This document shows, in pieces, positions 38,663-48,990 of a stretch of 64,000 nucleotides of DNA. Position numbers and translations under genes: made by a program. Position 1 is the first letter of the stretch. Each line of letters begins with the position of its first letter. This DNA is from JAKVCB01 sp965243695. Its GTDB lineage: Bacteria; Planctomycetota; Planctomycetia; Pirellulales; Lacipirellulaceae. The DNA lies in NCBI GenBank assembly GCA_965243695.1, contig CBDEWC010000009.1, positions 1 through 64,000 of the forward strand. The letters run 5' to 3'. The notes under the pieces were generated by a model that worked only from the letters and a program-made list of their open reading frames with translations, was not told the origin of the DNA and did no database searches.

Positions 38663-38826
38663 GTGTGGGAAGAGGAGTAGGTGCTGGAGGCCAGGGCGCG
38701 TGGGGTGAGCGTAATAGATTTATCCGCAATTATAGAGTGGGACAACCTGGGTTGCGCCCCCTACTCCGGCTGAATTGGACAATCTTTCCGGCGGTATGTG
38801 GATGGACGAGTATGGGCGGGGTGCAA

Positions 38827-39609
38827 CTAATAGTCGGCCCTGCCTCCCGACAGGTCCTCGATAAAGCGTGTCTGGAAGGAGTTTCGTTTGGATAACAGGT
38901 GACAAAGTTTGTAGGCAGCTTCGTCAAGTTCTCCCATACGTCCCATTAAAATTCGTCCTTCCAAATGGGAAATATCATCGGGATGCATTTGCTCCACCAT
39001 CGCGGTGCGAATTATAACCGGAGCGAATCCGTTGATCAGAATTCCGTGTACGTGCAGTTCGCGGCCGGCTGCCTTGATGAACGACACGACCCCTCCTTTG
39101 CTTGCAGAGTAGGCGGTCATGGTCGGGTTGCCTTCCTTGGCAGCATTTGAGGCAATCAGCACAATTCGGCCGTATTGTCGGGGAATCATCACGCGTGACG
39201 CGTGCTTGGTCACAATGGCGCTGCCGACCAGATTGATTTCCTGACGCTTGCGGAACTGATCCATGCTGAGTTCCCAGATGGGGGCCCGCATGTCATCGGT
39301 GTCTGTAATTCCAGCGGAGTTGAGGACGAAGTCGGCGCGGCCGGTGTCTGCGATAACGCGGTCGAAGTAGTTGGCCACCTGTTTTTCATCAGTGACATCA
39401 AGTTGGCCTCCAATGGCGCTGTCGGGGACCAGGCTATTGAGTTGCTCGGCCGCTGCGTGGGCGCGGTCGATACTGATATCGGAGAAATAAACCTTGGCAC
39501 CTTCCTGGACAAGTTGACAAGCGGTGGCCAGGGCAATATCGCCTCCGGTGAGCACACCAACTTGATCTTGGTAACGGCCAGGCCAGAAGGTGTCTTGGAT
39601 TTGAGGCAT
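38827..39609 (-). CDS. SDR-family protein with shortened glycine motif
   Basis: 260 aa. SDR core is visible: NSAG near residue 93, SN at the catalytic-Ser position (VLIASNAA), YSASKGG with Tyr/Lys, and FIEDLSGGRADY at the end. The nucleotide-binding loop reads LTGGDIALA where TGxxxGIG is expected, so two of three glycines are gone. Either a natural variant, an in-frame deletion, or a non-binding pseudoenzyme. The gene is divergent from the PEP-mutase-like gene. Confidence 0.83.
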   Translation of the reverse strand: MPQIQDTFWPGRYQDQVGVLTGGDIALATACQLVQEGAKVYFSDISIDRAHAAAEQLNSLVPDSAIGGQLDVTDEKQVANYFDRVIADTGRADFVLNSAGITDTDDMRAPIWELSMDQFRKRQEINLVGSAIVTKHASRVMIPRQYGRIVLIASNAAKEGNPTMTAYSASKGGVVSFIKAAGRELHVHGILINGFAPVIIRTAMVEQMHPDDISHLEGRILMGRMGELDEAAYKLCHLLSKRNSFQTRFIEDLSGGRADY

Positions 39610-39819
39610 GAATACGGCGCTCCTGATTGTGACGATTAATAAGGGGGGTTTGGGGGAGGCGGTGTCGATTTCGAGACTTGTGACCGGGAAGTAGCCAACA
39701 ACCTTGGGTATTCCAGTGGATGTCTGCCAATTGGCTCGCAGGGTGTGGAAATCGAGTGCCGATTCGACTTAAATACGGGGTATAGCATCCGAGTCCATTC
39801 AGTTCAACAAGGAGCCGTC

Positions 39820-40686
39820 GTGCCCGAGTCACGTGTCTCTGAGATTCTCGACAAAGTCGAATCGATTGCATTCCCTGGCGTTTACGATACCCTCTCGGCA
39901 AAAATTGCCCAGCAGGTTGGCTTTTCGATGGCTTTTATCTCTGGTTATTCGGTTTCGGCAACGGCCCTGGGGGAACCTGATATGGGCTTATTAACCCAGA
40001 CCGAAATTGTGGCCCGCGCACGATCCGTTTGTGCTTGTGTCGAGATTCCTATTATTGTGGACGCAGATACTGGTTACGGCAATCCACTCAATGTGATTCG
40101 AACCGTCCAGGAATTAATGGATGCCGGAGCAGCGGGTTGTTTTCTGGAAGATCAACAGTGGCCCAAAAAGTGCGGACACATGCGGGGCAAACGGGTGATT
40201 GAGCGGGAGGAGTATTTAGATAAAGTTCGGGCGGCAGCCGACACCCGCGGTGACGGCGATTTTTTCATTGTCGCGCGGACGGATGCCCTTGCAGCGGTAA
40301 ACCTGGACGAAGCCATTGAACGGGTGACTGCAGCACGGGAGTGCGGTGCGGATGCGAGTTTTGTGGAAGCTCCGGCCAACCTCGAAGACATGGAGAAAAT
40401 AGGTCGTTTGGCCCCTGGTCCGCGTGTTGCCAATATGATTGAGAAGGGGAAAACGCCCGTTTTGCCCAAAGCGCAACTGGCCGAGTTGGGCTATCACCTT
40501 ATCCTGTACCCGTTGGCGGGGTTGTTTGCCGCCGCCGGGGCGTTGGACGCAATCTACCGAAAGCTGTTAACGGACGAGACCACCCTTGGAGCTGAGGGCC
40601 AGTTAATGGCGTTCGATGAGTTCAATACGTTAATGGGTGTTAACCAGAAGTACGCAATTGCAGAACGGTATGGAGTGAAGACATAA
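39820..40686 (+). CDS. Isocitrate lyase / PEP mutase family enzyme
   Basis: 288 aa from the GTG at 39820, which has AAGGAG five bases upstream; an upstream frame extension is rejected. Motifs: FPGVYDTLSAKIA, then VDADTGYGN (Mg-binding Asp), FLEDQQWPKKCGHM with the catalytic KKCGH loop, and ARTDALAA. This is the oxaloacetate decarboxylase / methylisocitrate lyase-like branch, acting on C-C or C-P bonds of carboxylates. Stand-alone, 170 bp before squalene-hopene cyclase. Confidence 0.9.
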   Translation: MPESRVSEILDKVESIAFPGVYDTLSAKIAQQVGFSMAFISGYSVSATALGEPDMGLLTQTEIVARARSVCACVEIPIIVDADTGYGNPLNVIRTVQELMDAGAAGCFLEDQQWPKKCGHMRGKRVIEREEYLDKVRAAADTRGDGDFFIVARTDALAAVNLDEAIERVTAARECGADASFVEAPANLEDMEKIGRLAPGPRVANMIEKGKTPVLPKAQLAELGYHLILYPLAGLFAAAGALDAIYRKLLTDETTLGAEGQLMAFDEFNTLMGVNQKYAIAERYGVKT

Positions 40687-40854
40687 TTTGGAAGCTAGGC
40701 ACGCTTTGCCGCAATAGGTGTTTTTTTCGAACAAGCGGTGCGCAGTTTGCCAGCAACGGTGACTCTTCCGGCCCAGCGTGTGATGCGTTGCAAACTCACG
40801 GATGGTGTCCTGGCAGTCATTGTCGCAACCAAAATCAGAGACCTTAAGTAACTT

Positions 40855-42815
40855 ATGGCTGTTTGTGCTGTCAAAACTGATCGGCTGAGGGCCGCTTGGC
40901 GTAATGCTCGACAAGAATTGCTGGCGGCGCGCGCGCCCACCGGTCACTGGGTTGGTGAGTTGGCGAGTTCCCCGTTGTCGACGGCAACGGCCATCAGTGC
41001 CCTGGTGCTGTCCCATCGGGGAAATTGTGATTTTGCCGACGATTCTACGATTGAGGGTATCGAGGACCTCGTGCAGCGAGAATTGAGCGACCTTGTCATT
41101 TCCAGCCTGCATTGGTTGGTGCGACAACAAAATGACGACGGAGGATGGGGAGATACCGACCGTAGCCGTTCAAATATTGCGACCACCATGCTTGTGCGGG
41201 CAGTCTTTCAAATGACCGGTATCCCAGCTCAATATGGTCAGCTTGTGGAAAAGGCCGATGCGTTCATCGAGCAAAATGGTGGGGTGGCTGCCTTGAAACG
41301 CCGGTATGGGAAAGACAAGTCTTTTGCGGTACCGATTCTCACCAATTTGGCATTGGCTGGGCTGGTGCCCTGGAAACAGGTCCCTGCTCTCCCCTTTGAA
41401 TGGGCTTGTGTTCCACAATCCTGGTACCATCTTGTCCGTCTACCGGTTGTGAGTTACGCAGTTCCAGCGCTAGTTGCTATCGGGCAGGCAAAGTTTTTTC
41501 ATGATCCTCCGCGCAACCCTGTGATGCGATTTTTGCGGCGTGCGTGTTTGCAAAAGAGCCGCGCAGTCCTGGAAAAAATGCAACCAGAAAGCGGCGGTTA
41601 CCTGGAGGCCATTCCGCTAACGAGCTTTGTCGTTATGAGTATGGCCAGTTCGGGGCAAACCAAAAGCAGAGTTGTTCAGCGAGGTGTGGAATTTCTGCTC
41701 AACTCCGTACGGAGCGACGGAAGTTGGCCGATTGATTCAAACCTTGCCACATGGAATACCACGCTCGCTGTGAATGCCTTGGTGCCTGAGCAAGCTTCTG
41801 TGGACGATTCATCCAGCGGACAAGTCCTGACCGATAGCCTGCTTCAGTGGCTCCTTGATGCGCAGCACACTGAGCAGCATCCCTTTACCGGCGCCCGGCC
41901 AGGTGGATGGGCTTGGACGGATCTTTCTGGCGGAGTTCCTGACGCGGATGATACGGCTGGTGCTTTGATCGCGTTGAGTCGTTGGCAGCAACAGGGGGTG
42001 GGGCACAAGAATGCAGCGGTCAGGAAGGCTGCTGAAGACGGAGCCCAGTGGCTGATTGGCCTTCAAAACCGGGACGGCGGGTGGCCTACATTTTGTCGTG
42101 GTTGGGGCACCTTCCCTTTGATCGCAGTTCCTGCGACATCACCGCCCATGTTGTGCGGGCCCTGATTGCCTGGCGGCCTTATTGGGAAACTTGCAAGCCG
42201 CAACATTTTAGGACATCCCATATTGAGCGTGCGGTTCACCGTGGGATAAAGTTTCTGGAGAAACAGCAACGTTCTGATGGAAGTTGGATTCCACTCTGGT
42301 TCGGAAACCAGTTCCATGCGGCAGACGAGAATCCCGTGTACGGCACGTCGAAGGTGCTCTTGATGCTCAGCGATCTTAAGTTGCTTAATTCAAGCCTTGC
42401 TCAGCGGGCAGTGCGTTGGTTATTGGATGTGCAGCTTGCCGACGGCGGATGGGGGCCTGTCGTTTCCCGCGACTCCGAGGCAAGGCGGACGAAGAAGCCA
42501 CCCGAAAAATACCCCGATGTTCAGCACCCACATTTTGCCGATGGAGAACCTTGCGGCGCCGTCGCCTGCAAGTCGAGTGTGGAGGAAACTGCCCTGGCTA
42601 TCGAGGCCTTGCTGCAATTATCACCCGCTACGGATGAGATCCGCTCTGCGGTCGATGAAGGGGTGACGTGGCTCGTCAGAGCGGTCGAATCGGGCCGTTT
42701 AAATGATCCGGCTCCTATTGGTTTCTACTTCGCTAAATTGTGGTACTATGACCGATTGTATCCCCGCCTGTTTGCCGCAGGTGCTTTGGGCCCGTGCGGC
42801 TTGCCGTTCAGGTGA
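40855..42815 (+). pseudogene. shc: Squalene-hopene cyclase, one frameshift
   Basis: About 653 aa if repaired, typical for the family. Class II triterpene cyclase making hopene from squalene. Evidence: the catalytic DADDTA motif (DxDDTA) near residue 362; QW-type repeats such as WLVRQQNDDGGWGDTDRS, QNRDGGW and DVQLADGGWG; and the late YGTSKVL and DRLYPRLF blocks. One G is missing from the run at 42104-42107; adding it joins FCRGWG to HLPFDRSSCDITAHVV. Sequence error or real inactivation. First of the isoprenoid/aromatic block, followed after 39 bp by the DUF116-polyprenyl synthetase. Confidence 0.9.
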
Positions 42816-42854
42816 AACTCCTGCTGAGAAGCCTTTCCCCACGAAAACCCTCCT

Positions 42855-44711
42855 GTGACTACCCTTCCTGAATCGCCCCTGCAGGCACTGGACGCGACCC
42901 CTACGACGGGTTCATCTTCGCGCAAGCGTCGAAAGAGTACAAGCCATTTGAAGTTTGTGCCTGAAAATCGCGAGTTGCGCGAAAAGCTCCGTGGCCACTG
43001 TTCAGAGTTGGTGGCTCAGTTGGACAAGCGCGAACTGTTGTCGAAGGACGATTGGGAGCGACTTTCGCGCGAGTTGCTGTCGTCTCAGGGGTTAAGCGAA
43101 GAATACCTTGGTTGGACGATGGTGGTTTTGACCTCGGAATTCTGGCGAGACCAGGTTGCCGTTATTCCACCGGAACGCCGCTTGCTTCTGTTGCCTCATT
43201 GTTTGAAACATGCCGAGGGTGCCCGGCCGACTATGACGAATTTGGTCTCGACTGCCGACAGTGTGGTGCCTGCAGTATTGCTGACTTTCGTACCCAGGCC
43301 GAAGATATGGGCTATCGTGTCCTGGTGGCGGAGGGGTCACCGATCGTCCTAAAAATCATCGTCAGCGGTTACGTGGACGCGATTCTCGGAGTTGCCTGCC
43401 TCAATGTGCTTGAAAAAGCGATTGACAAAATTCTCCTGGCCGGTATTCCATGTATGGCGGTGCCGCTTCTCTCGAGCGATTGTCGGAATACATCGGTTGA
43501 TGAAGACTGGGTCAATGAAATGATTTTGGTTCGACACGAGAAGCCGATCCAAAAAACCCCAGACTTACTTGCACCTGTTGCGAGCAGCCAAGGGGTTGTT
43601 TGATCCCGTAGAACTCGCCAAAGTTGTACCCCGATTACGGAGTGATGAGCAGCCTGCGGACGGTTCTGAGGAATCGAGTGCGACGCTTGACCCAATTGCA
43701 GGAACGGAAATCCTGTCTCATGATCTGCTGGCTCGTGGCGGAAAATACTCGCGGCCGTTCATCACGCTGGCGGCCTACGATGCGATGAGCGGGAGGGGCC
43801 TGTACCCAGTCCGACGGAGCGGATCATGCGGCCGGGCTGCCGATCTCGGTACGTCGTGTGGCAGTCTCGATTGAATCTTTTCACAAGGCTTCGCTCGTAC
43901 ACGACGACATCCAGGATGACGACGCTTTTCGGTATGGCCAGTCGACTCTGCATCGTGACCGAGGTGTGCCCACCGCCATCAATGTGGGTGACTACTTGAT
44001 TGGCCTCGGTTATCGCCTGGTTGCTAAGGATGCCCAGGAACTTGGTTCCGAGGTTGCAACCGACATTCTGGCGAGGCTTTCCGATGCCCATACACGTTTG
44101 AGTGAAGGTCAGGGAGCGGAATTACTATGGCGAGACGGGAAAAACAAGCGATTGACCCCCCCTGGATGCGCTGAAGATCTACGCGCTCAAGACCGCCCCA
44201 GCGTTCGAGGTGGCTATGCTTTGTGGCGTCAGGCTCGCCGGGCCGACCGGCCCCTACGATCGACCGCTCAAGCAACTGGCTAAACACCTTGGCATTGCCT
44301 TTCAGATTCTCAATGACTTGCAAGATTGGAATGGCGATGATCACAATAAATTGGTGGTTGGTGCCGATGCGTTGGGCGGACGGCCCACGATTCTTTGGGC
44401 GTTGGCAATCGAAGCACTCGACGAACCAAAGCGACTTGAGTTGGAGGAGTTGGCAAATTCGGACCAGCCATCGACAACGCTGTTGCCTTGTCTCCAGGCT
44501 CTTTACCAAGAGGCGAATGTCTTTGAAAAAGCAGATCGATTGGTCGATAAGTATCGGGAACGAGCTGAGCAAAATTGCCGAAGACTTGGACCCGATCGAG
44601 TTGCGCCGTTTGGCTTTTTATATTATCGATACGGTCTTGGATCGTCCGGAGCAGTCAGGGCCGCCCGTTGTCCCCCTCGTGAATGTCCCGGTGATCAGTT
44701 CGTTATCCTAG
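42855..44711 (+). pseudogene. DUF116 - polyprenyl diphosphate synthase fusion, five frameshifts
   Basis: GTG start at 42855. Repaired, the product is about 620 aa. The first part is DUF116: LLLLPHCLKHAEGC, a Cys-rich CRQCGACSI knuckle, GVACLNVLEKAI. The second is an isoprenyl diphosphate synthase: LARGGKYSRPF, first Asp-rich motif HDDIQDDD, GQGAEL, and a second Asp-rich motif reading NDLQDW (Asn for the first Asp). Breaks: a lost base near 43217-43219, and extra bases near 43551-43560, 43791-43798, 44156-44162 and 44571-44574. The synthase half has no good start of its own, which supports the fusion. It ends 7 bp before the next gene. Confidence 0.75.
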
Positions 44712-44718
44712 TGCCCTT

Positions 44719-45261
44719 ATGGAATCAGCGGATCTCTACACCGGCGGTGCATCCCGGTTGGCCGAGTTGTTTTACGACAGTCTTGATGCGCTGGGTACGT
44801 TTGAATCCGTCCAGGCATCGGACTTGCCTGACGATGCCCATGCGCTTTTGGCCCACAATAATCACATGACGGTGACGTTGGAGTCCTTTCATAACAGCCC
44901 GGTCGACGTGGAAATTCTTGCCGAGTGGGAAGATGACGGTTCCTATGCACGCGAAATCCTGCTCCGTCATCAGGCCGATCGAAGCATTGTCCAGTTTGGC
45001 ATCATGCGGATTTGGCTCGCGGATTTGACCACGACAGCAGCGCGTGACATCCGGCAGCAGAAACGGCCACTTGGCCGCGTGCTCATTGATCATGGTGTGC
45101 TTCGCGAGGTAGAACTGATGAACCTCTGGCGAATCGATCCGGCAGAACCGATCAAAAAACATCTGGGTGGCGGTGATACGGGGGAAGTCTTTGGACGAAC
45201 GGCTCAAATCCTCGTCGACCAGCGGCCCACCGTGCAATTATTGGAAATTGTCGGCGTTTAG
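44719..45261 (+). CDS. Chorismate-lyase-like protein (DUF98/UTRA fold)
   Basis: 180 aa. Resembles chorismate pyruvate-lyase-like proteins: HMTVTLESFHNSPVDVEIL, YAREILLRHQ, IVQFGIMRIWL, and RPLGRVLIDHGVLREVEL in order. Chorismate lyase makes 4-hydroxybenzoate and pyruvate from chorismate, an entry to ubiquinone and other phenolics. The family call comes from pattern reading only; the fold also covers non-enzymatic UTRA domains. It sits 7 bp after the polyprenyl synthase, as if translated from the same mRNA. Confidence 0.6.
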   Translation: MESADLYTGGASRLAELFYDSLDALGTFESVQASDLPDDAHALLAHNNHMTVTLESFHNSPVDVEILAEWEDDGSYAREILLRHQADRSIVQFGIMRIWLADLTTTAARDIRQQKRPLGRVLIDHGVLREVELMNLWRIDPAEPIKKHLGGGDTGEVFGRTAQILVDQRPTVQLLEIVGV

Positions 45262-45524
45262 TGTGTGTTCGTCGGGTGAGGTGTCATCCAGATGATGCCA
45301 CTTCATGGAAAAATGATGGGAGATGGGGGGCAAAGCGTCTGTTTTCCTGACGACGTCTGAGGCCCCGAGGAGTTGGTGGTTTGCCTTTCGGTAGTGGGAT
45401 AGGCAAATTGGCCTGCTGGGGAGACCAGGCAGACCATTGCCGTCGTCTGCCAGCTTACCTACGATACTCAGGCTGTCAATTTTTTGGCCATGGTCGCCAA
45501 GTTCGTACCCAGATTAGGCCGTAA

Positions 45525-46775
45525 ATGGTCCAGAGTGAGCAATTCGATTGCGTGGTGATCGGCGGCGGGCCGGCCGGATCTACGGTTGGTGCCCTGGTTG
45601 CGGAGGCAGGCTTTTCTACGTTGATATTGGAACGCGAGTGGTTTCCGAGGCCCCACGTCGGAGAATCACTCATGCCTGAGACCTACTGGGTTTTTGAGCG
45701 ACTTGGAGTTTTGGACAAACTTCAGGCCAGTGCGTATCCCCGTAAAGTCGGTGTCCAGTTTGTGAGTCGTTCCGGCCGGGAGTCTCAACCGTTTTTATTT
45801 CGCACGCACGATCCACGAGAATGTAGCGTGACGTGGCACGTCGACCGAGGCGAATTTGACCAGCTGTTGTTTGACAATGCGGCTGAAAAAGGGGCCGACT
45901 GCCGCTGTGGGGCCCGCGTTCGTGATATTATTTTTGAGGGTGACCGTGCTGTGGGCGTTGTGGTGCAAGCCGCACCGAGCGATACCAACGCAGTCACAAA
46001 GACGATTAGCGCGAAAGTAGTGGTAGACGCTACGGGCCAACGAGGCTTAATTTCCAGCAAGCTGGGAATTCGCCGCGTAAATCCACAGTTGCGGAAAGCT
46101 GCCATCTGGGGTCATTTCCGTGGGGGCACGCGCGATACGTCTGGAGGTGGTGTTAAAACAATCATTTTACATACCGATTCCAAGCAAGCGTGGTTTTGGT
46201 ACATTCCCCAGGCAGAGGATCTTGTCAGTGTTGGAGTCGTTGCCGATCACGATTACTTGCTTAAAGGTGAGGAAACCGTGCAAGAGGTCTTTGCCCGGCA
46301 ACGGGCAAATTGCGATGCCATCGATCAGCGCCTGGTCGATGCGCATCTGGTTGATGAACTCATGGTCGACAAAGAGTTTTCGTACACGACCGATCGGGCT
46401 GCTGGCGATGGCTGGGTTTTGGTTGGTGATGCTTGGGGATTCATTGACCCGATCTATTCATCGGGAGTTTATTTCGCTCTGAAGTCGGGGGAACTGGCGG
46501 CTGACAGCATCGCCAAGGCGTTGCAGGTGGGCGACACATCGGCTTGCCAGCTTGGTGCTTGGTCGGTCGAGTTCGCGGCCGGGACAGAATGGATTCGAAA
46601 GTTGGTCCATGCTTTCTATTCCAATGAATTCCGTGTGGGGAAATTTGTTGCCGAATACCCACAGCACAAGGGAAACCTGACCGATTTGCTGATTGGGAGG
46701 ATTTTTCGACCAGGTGTCGGAGAGGTGTTTGCGGACCTGGATCGGTGGATTGCTCAGGGAAAGACAGAATCGTAG
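45525..46775 (+). CDS. FAD-dependent oxidoreductase, flavin-halogenase-like
   Basis: 416 aa. The FAD-binding GGGPAGS loop lies at 13-19 and GESLMPE at 46-52. WFWYIP at 223-228 fits the WxWxIP motif of flavin-dependent halogenases, and GFIDPIYSSG at 305-314 fits their FxDPxxSxG block. Lys74 in YPRKVGVQF sits where the catalytic Lys of these enzymes is expected. Related sequences also include geranylgeranyl-reductase-like and other NADH/FAD oxidoreductases, so halogenation is a hypothesis. 263 bp separates it from the chorismate-lyase-like gene, so co-transcription is not assured. Confidence 0.8.
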   Translation: MVQSEQFDCVVIGGGPAGSTVGALVAEAGFSTLILEREWFPRPHVGESLMPETYWVFERLGVLDKLQASAYPRKVGVQFVSRSGRESQPFLFRTHDPRECSVTWHVDRGEFDQLLFDNAAEKGADCRCGARVRDIIFEGDRAVGVVVQAAPSDTNAVTKTISAKVVVDATGQRGLISSKLGIRRVNPQLRKAAIWGHFRGGTRDTSGGGVKTIILHTDSKQAWFWYIPQAEDLVSVGVVADHDYLLKGEETVQEVFARQRANCDAIDQRLVDAHLVDELMVDKEFSYTTDRAAGDGWVLVGDAWGFIDPIYSSGVYFALKSGELAADSIAKALQVGDTSACQLGAWSVEFAAGTEWIRKLVHAFYSNEFRVGKFVAEYPQHKGNLTDLLIGRIFRPGVGEVFADLDRWIAQGKTES

Positions 46776-46896
46776 GCGGGATGGTGCGGAAGATTTTGAT
46801 GCCGAACGTAGATTACGGTAGAACTGGGCGGGCCGATCCATTATTCTGCCTGCAGTAAGGGACCGTTTCACACCACTCGCACCATTCTATATTTCC

Positions 46897-47124
46897 GTGA
46901 AGAATTTTATTTGGCTTCTGATTGTGGTGCTCATCATCCTGCACCAAGACAACTGGTTTTGGCTTGATGGGACGCTGGTTTGGGGATTCATTCCAGTTGG
47001 CCTCTTTTACCATGCGTGCCTTTCGCTAGCTGCAGGAGTCACCTGGTATCTCGCGGCTCGATACTGCTGGCCGCGATATCTTGAAAAGAACAGCGCCGAC
47101 GACGCAACGGATCGACGAGCATGA
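46897..47124 (+). CDS. DUF3311 small membrane subunit
   Basis: 75 aa with two hydrophobic helices (FIWLLIVVLIILHQDNWFW and GLFYHACLSLAAGVTWYLAA), starting at a GTG at 46897. It overlaps the sodium/solute symporter gene by four bases (ATGA), the standard arrangement for DUF3311 proteins, which accompany SSS-family permeases as probable small subunits. Confidence 0.85.
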   Translation: MKNFIWLLIVVLIILHQDNWFWLDGTLVWGFIPVGLFYHACLSLAAGVTWYLAARYCWPRYLEKNSADDATDRRA

Positions 47125-48710
47125 CACAACTCTGGATTATCGTCGGATACTTGTGCCTTTTGCTGATGTTGGGCCTGTTTGCCAGTCGCTTTTTCTTGGG
47201 CACCCGTGCCGACTATCTTTTGGCGAGTCGTTCGATTGGGCCTTTCTTGTTGCTCATGTCGATGTTCGGAACGACCATGACAGCCTTTGCCCTGGTTGGC
47301 TCCTCGGGAGAAGCCTACCAGGTCGGGATTGGTGTTTACGGGATGCTTGCTTCTTCCAGTGGGATCATCCATTCGCTCTGCTTTTTTCTGATAGGTATCA
47401 AGCTTTGGGAGTTTGGGCACCGTCACGGCTATACGACGCAAATTGAGTTTTTTCGCGACCGGCTGGAGAGTGACCGAATTGGCTTGTTGTTATTCCCAAT
47501 ACTTGTCGGCTTGGTCATTCCGTATCTTTTGATTGGAGTGATTGCCTCGGGGACCGTGATTCAACAGATGACTGCCGGTGCTTTTCCGGACTTGCAAGCA
47601 TTTGCGACTGAAAGTCGGGCAACACACGGTGGGATTCCGACCTGGTTGGGTTCGTTAACGGTTTGTTTGGTGGTGCTGACCTATGTTTTCTTTGGTGGCA
47701 TGCGGGGAACGGCCTGGGCGAATGCTTTGCAGACCATTGTATTTATGGTTCTTGGTTTAGTTGCATTCTTTGTGATTGCACATCATCTTGGTGGCAAAGG
47801 GGACTTGTGGAAAAATCTCCAAACCCTGGGGGCCGCAATCCCCGAAGCAAAAGCAACGCGCGTTGATATGTCGAAAACGATGTTTTTTAGCTACCTGCTG
47901 GTGCCATTGTCTGTCGGCATGTTTCCCCATTTGTTCCAGCATTGGCTTACGGCCCGCCATGCCAACAGTTTTAAATTACCCGTGGTGGCCCATCCGATCT
48001 TTATCATGATCGTCTGGGTGCCTTGTGTATTGATTGGAGTTTGGGCAACCACAGAATTGGTGCCCGGCAAACCTCCTCTGCCCGCAAACCCCAACGCGAT
48101 TCTGCCCTTTCTGGTGAAAACCCAGGCTGGACCGGTATTGGGTGGGTTTTTGGCAGCCGGGATTTTGGCGGCCATCATGTCATCGCTCGACAGTCAATTT
48201 CTCTGTTTAGGGACGATTTTCACCAACGACATGGTGACTCACTACGCTGGCAAAGAACGGTTTAGTGATCGTCAGCAGGTGATGCTAGCCCGTGGATTTA
48301 TCGTGGCCATCGTCCTGGTGACGTATCTGCTGAGTTTGTTGCGTCCCGGTAGCGTCTTTGCTCTGGGGGTTTGGTGTTTTAGTGGTTTTGCTGCGCTTTT
48401 TCCGCTCGTGTTTGCTGCAGTCTACTGGAAGCGGCTGACCAAGTGGGGGGCCTACGCCAGCGTGATTGTGGCGTTTGGTACCTGGACCTGGTTCTTTGGT
48501 ACCTCTGTGTTCCGGGCCATTGAGGCGGGAAATCCTGGCCCGATTCGGACCTATACCATCCACTTTCCCCTTGGAGATTCAACGCACGAAATTATGCCGG
48601 TCGTTCCTGTTTTTGTCGCAGCGCTGCTTGCGCTGGTGATTGTATCTTTGATGACCCGGCCCCCCAGCGAGCGGGCCTTGCGCAGGTTCTTTTCGAGTGT
48701 TGGCGAGTAA
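47121..48710 (+). CDS. Sodium:solute symporter (SSS family)
   Basis: 529 aa with about thirteen hydrophobic helices. N-terminal motif RADYLLASRSIGPFLLLMSM and STSSG-type helix ASSSGIIHS; GGMRGTAWANALQ is the family signature, and AAGILAAIMSSLDSQFLCLG carries the Na2-site Ser/Thr region. It imports an unknown solute (amino acid, carboxylate, sugar or pantothenate-like) with Na+. Translationally coupled to the DUF3311 gene. Confidence 0.93.
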   Translation: MTQLWIIVGYLCLLLMLGLFASRFFLGTRADYLLASRSIGPFLLLMSMFGTTMTAFALVGSSGEAYQVGIGVYGMLASSSGIIHSLCFFLIGIKLWEFGHRHGYTTQIEFFRDRLESDRIGLLLFPILVGLVIPYLLIGVIASGTVIQQMTAGAFPDLQAFATESRATHGGIPTWLGSLTVCLVVLTYVFFGGMRGTAWANALQTIVFMVLGLVAFFVIAHHLGGKGDLWKNLQTLGAAIPEAKATRVDMSKTMFFSYLLVPLSVGMFPHLFQHWLTARHANSFKLPVVAHPIFIMIVWVPCVLIGVWATTELVPGKPPLPANPNAILPFLVKTQAGPVLGGFLAAGILAAIMSSLDSQFLCLGTIFTNDMVTHYAGKERFSDRQQVMLARGFIVAIVLVTYLLSLLRPGSVFALGVWCFSGFAALFPLVFAAVYWKRLTKWGAYASVIVAFGTWTWFFGTSVFRAIEAGNPGPIRTYTIHFPLGDSTHEIMPVVPVFVAALLALVIVSLMTRPPSERALRRFFSSVGE

Positions 48711-48990
48711 AGTCGTTGCCGTCAGCAGGGAGCCTGTGGCCGAAGGGCCTGAGTCAGTCTGGCGTTGGCATGTTTCGGCCCAGTCGTGGACTGCAGGGCA
48801 GCCCTGCCGCACTTCTGGCGGTGCCTAGCTCTGTTTGCCGTGCAGCGGTCCCCTGTTGTCGGGTTTGGTTCTGGTTATGCTAACAGTTAGGCCGAACTGT
48901 CCGAACCCTTCCCTGTTTACTCACACAGGTTTCGAAGAAAGCTGCGTTGCCAGCGTTACCACGAGTTAGAAATCCTCCCAGATTCTTTCT

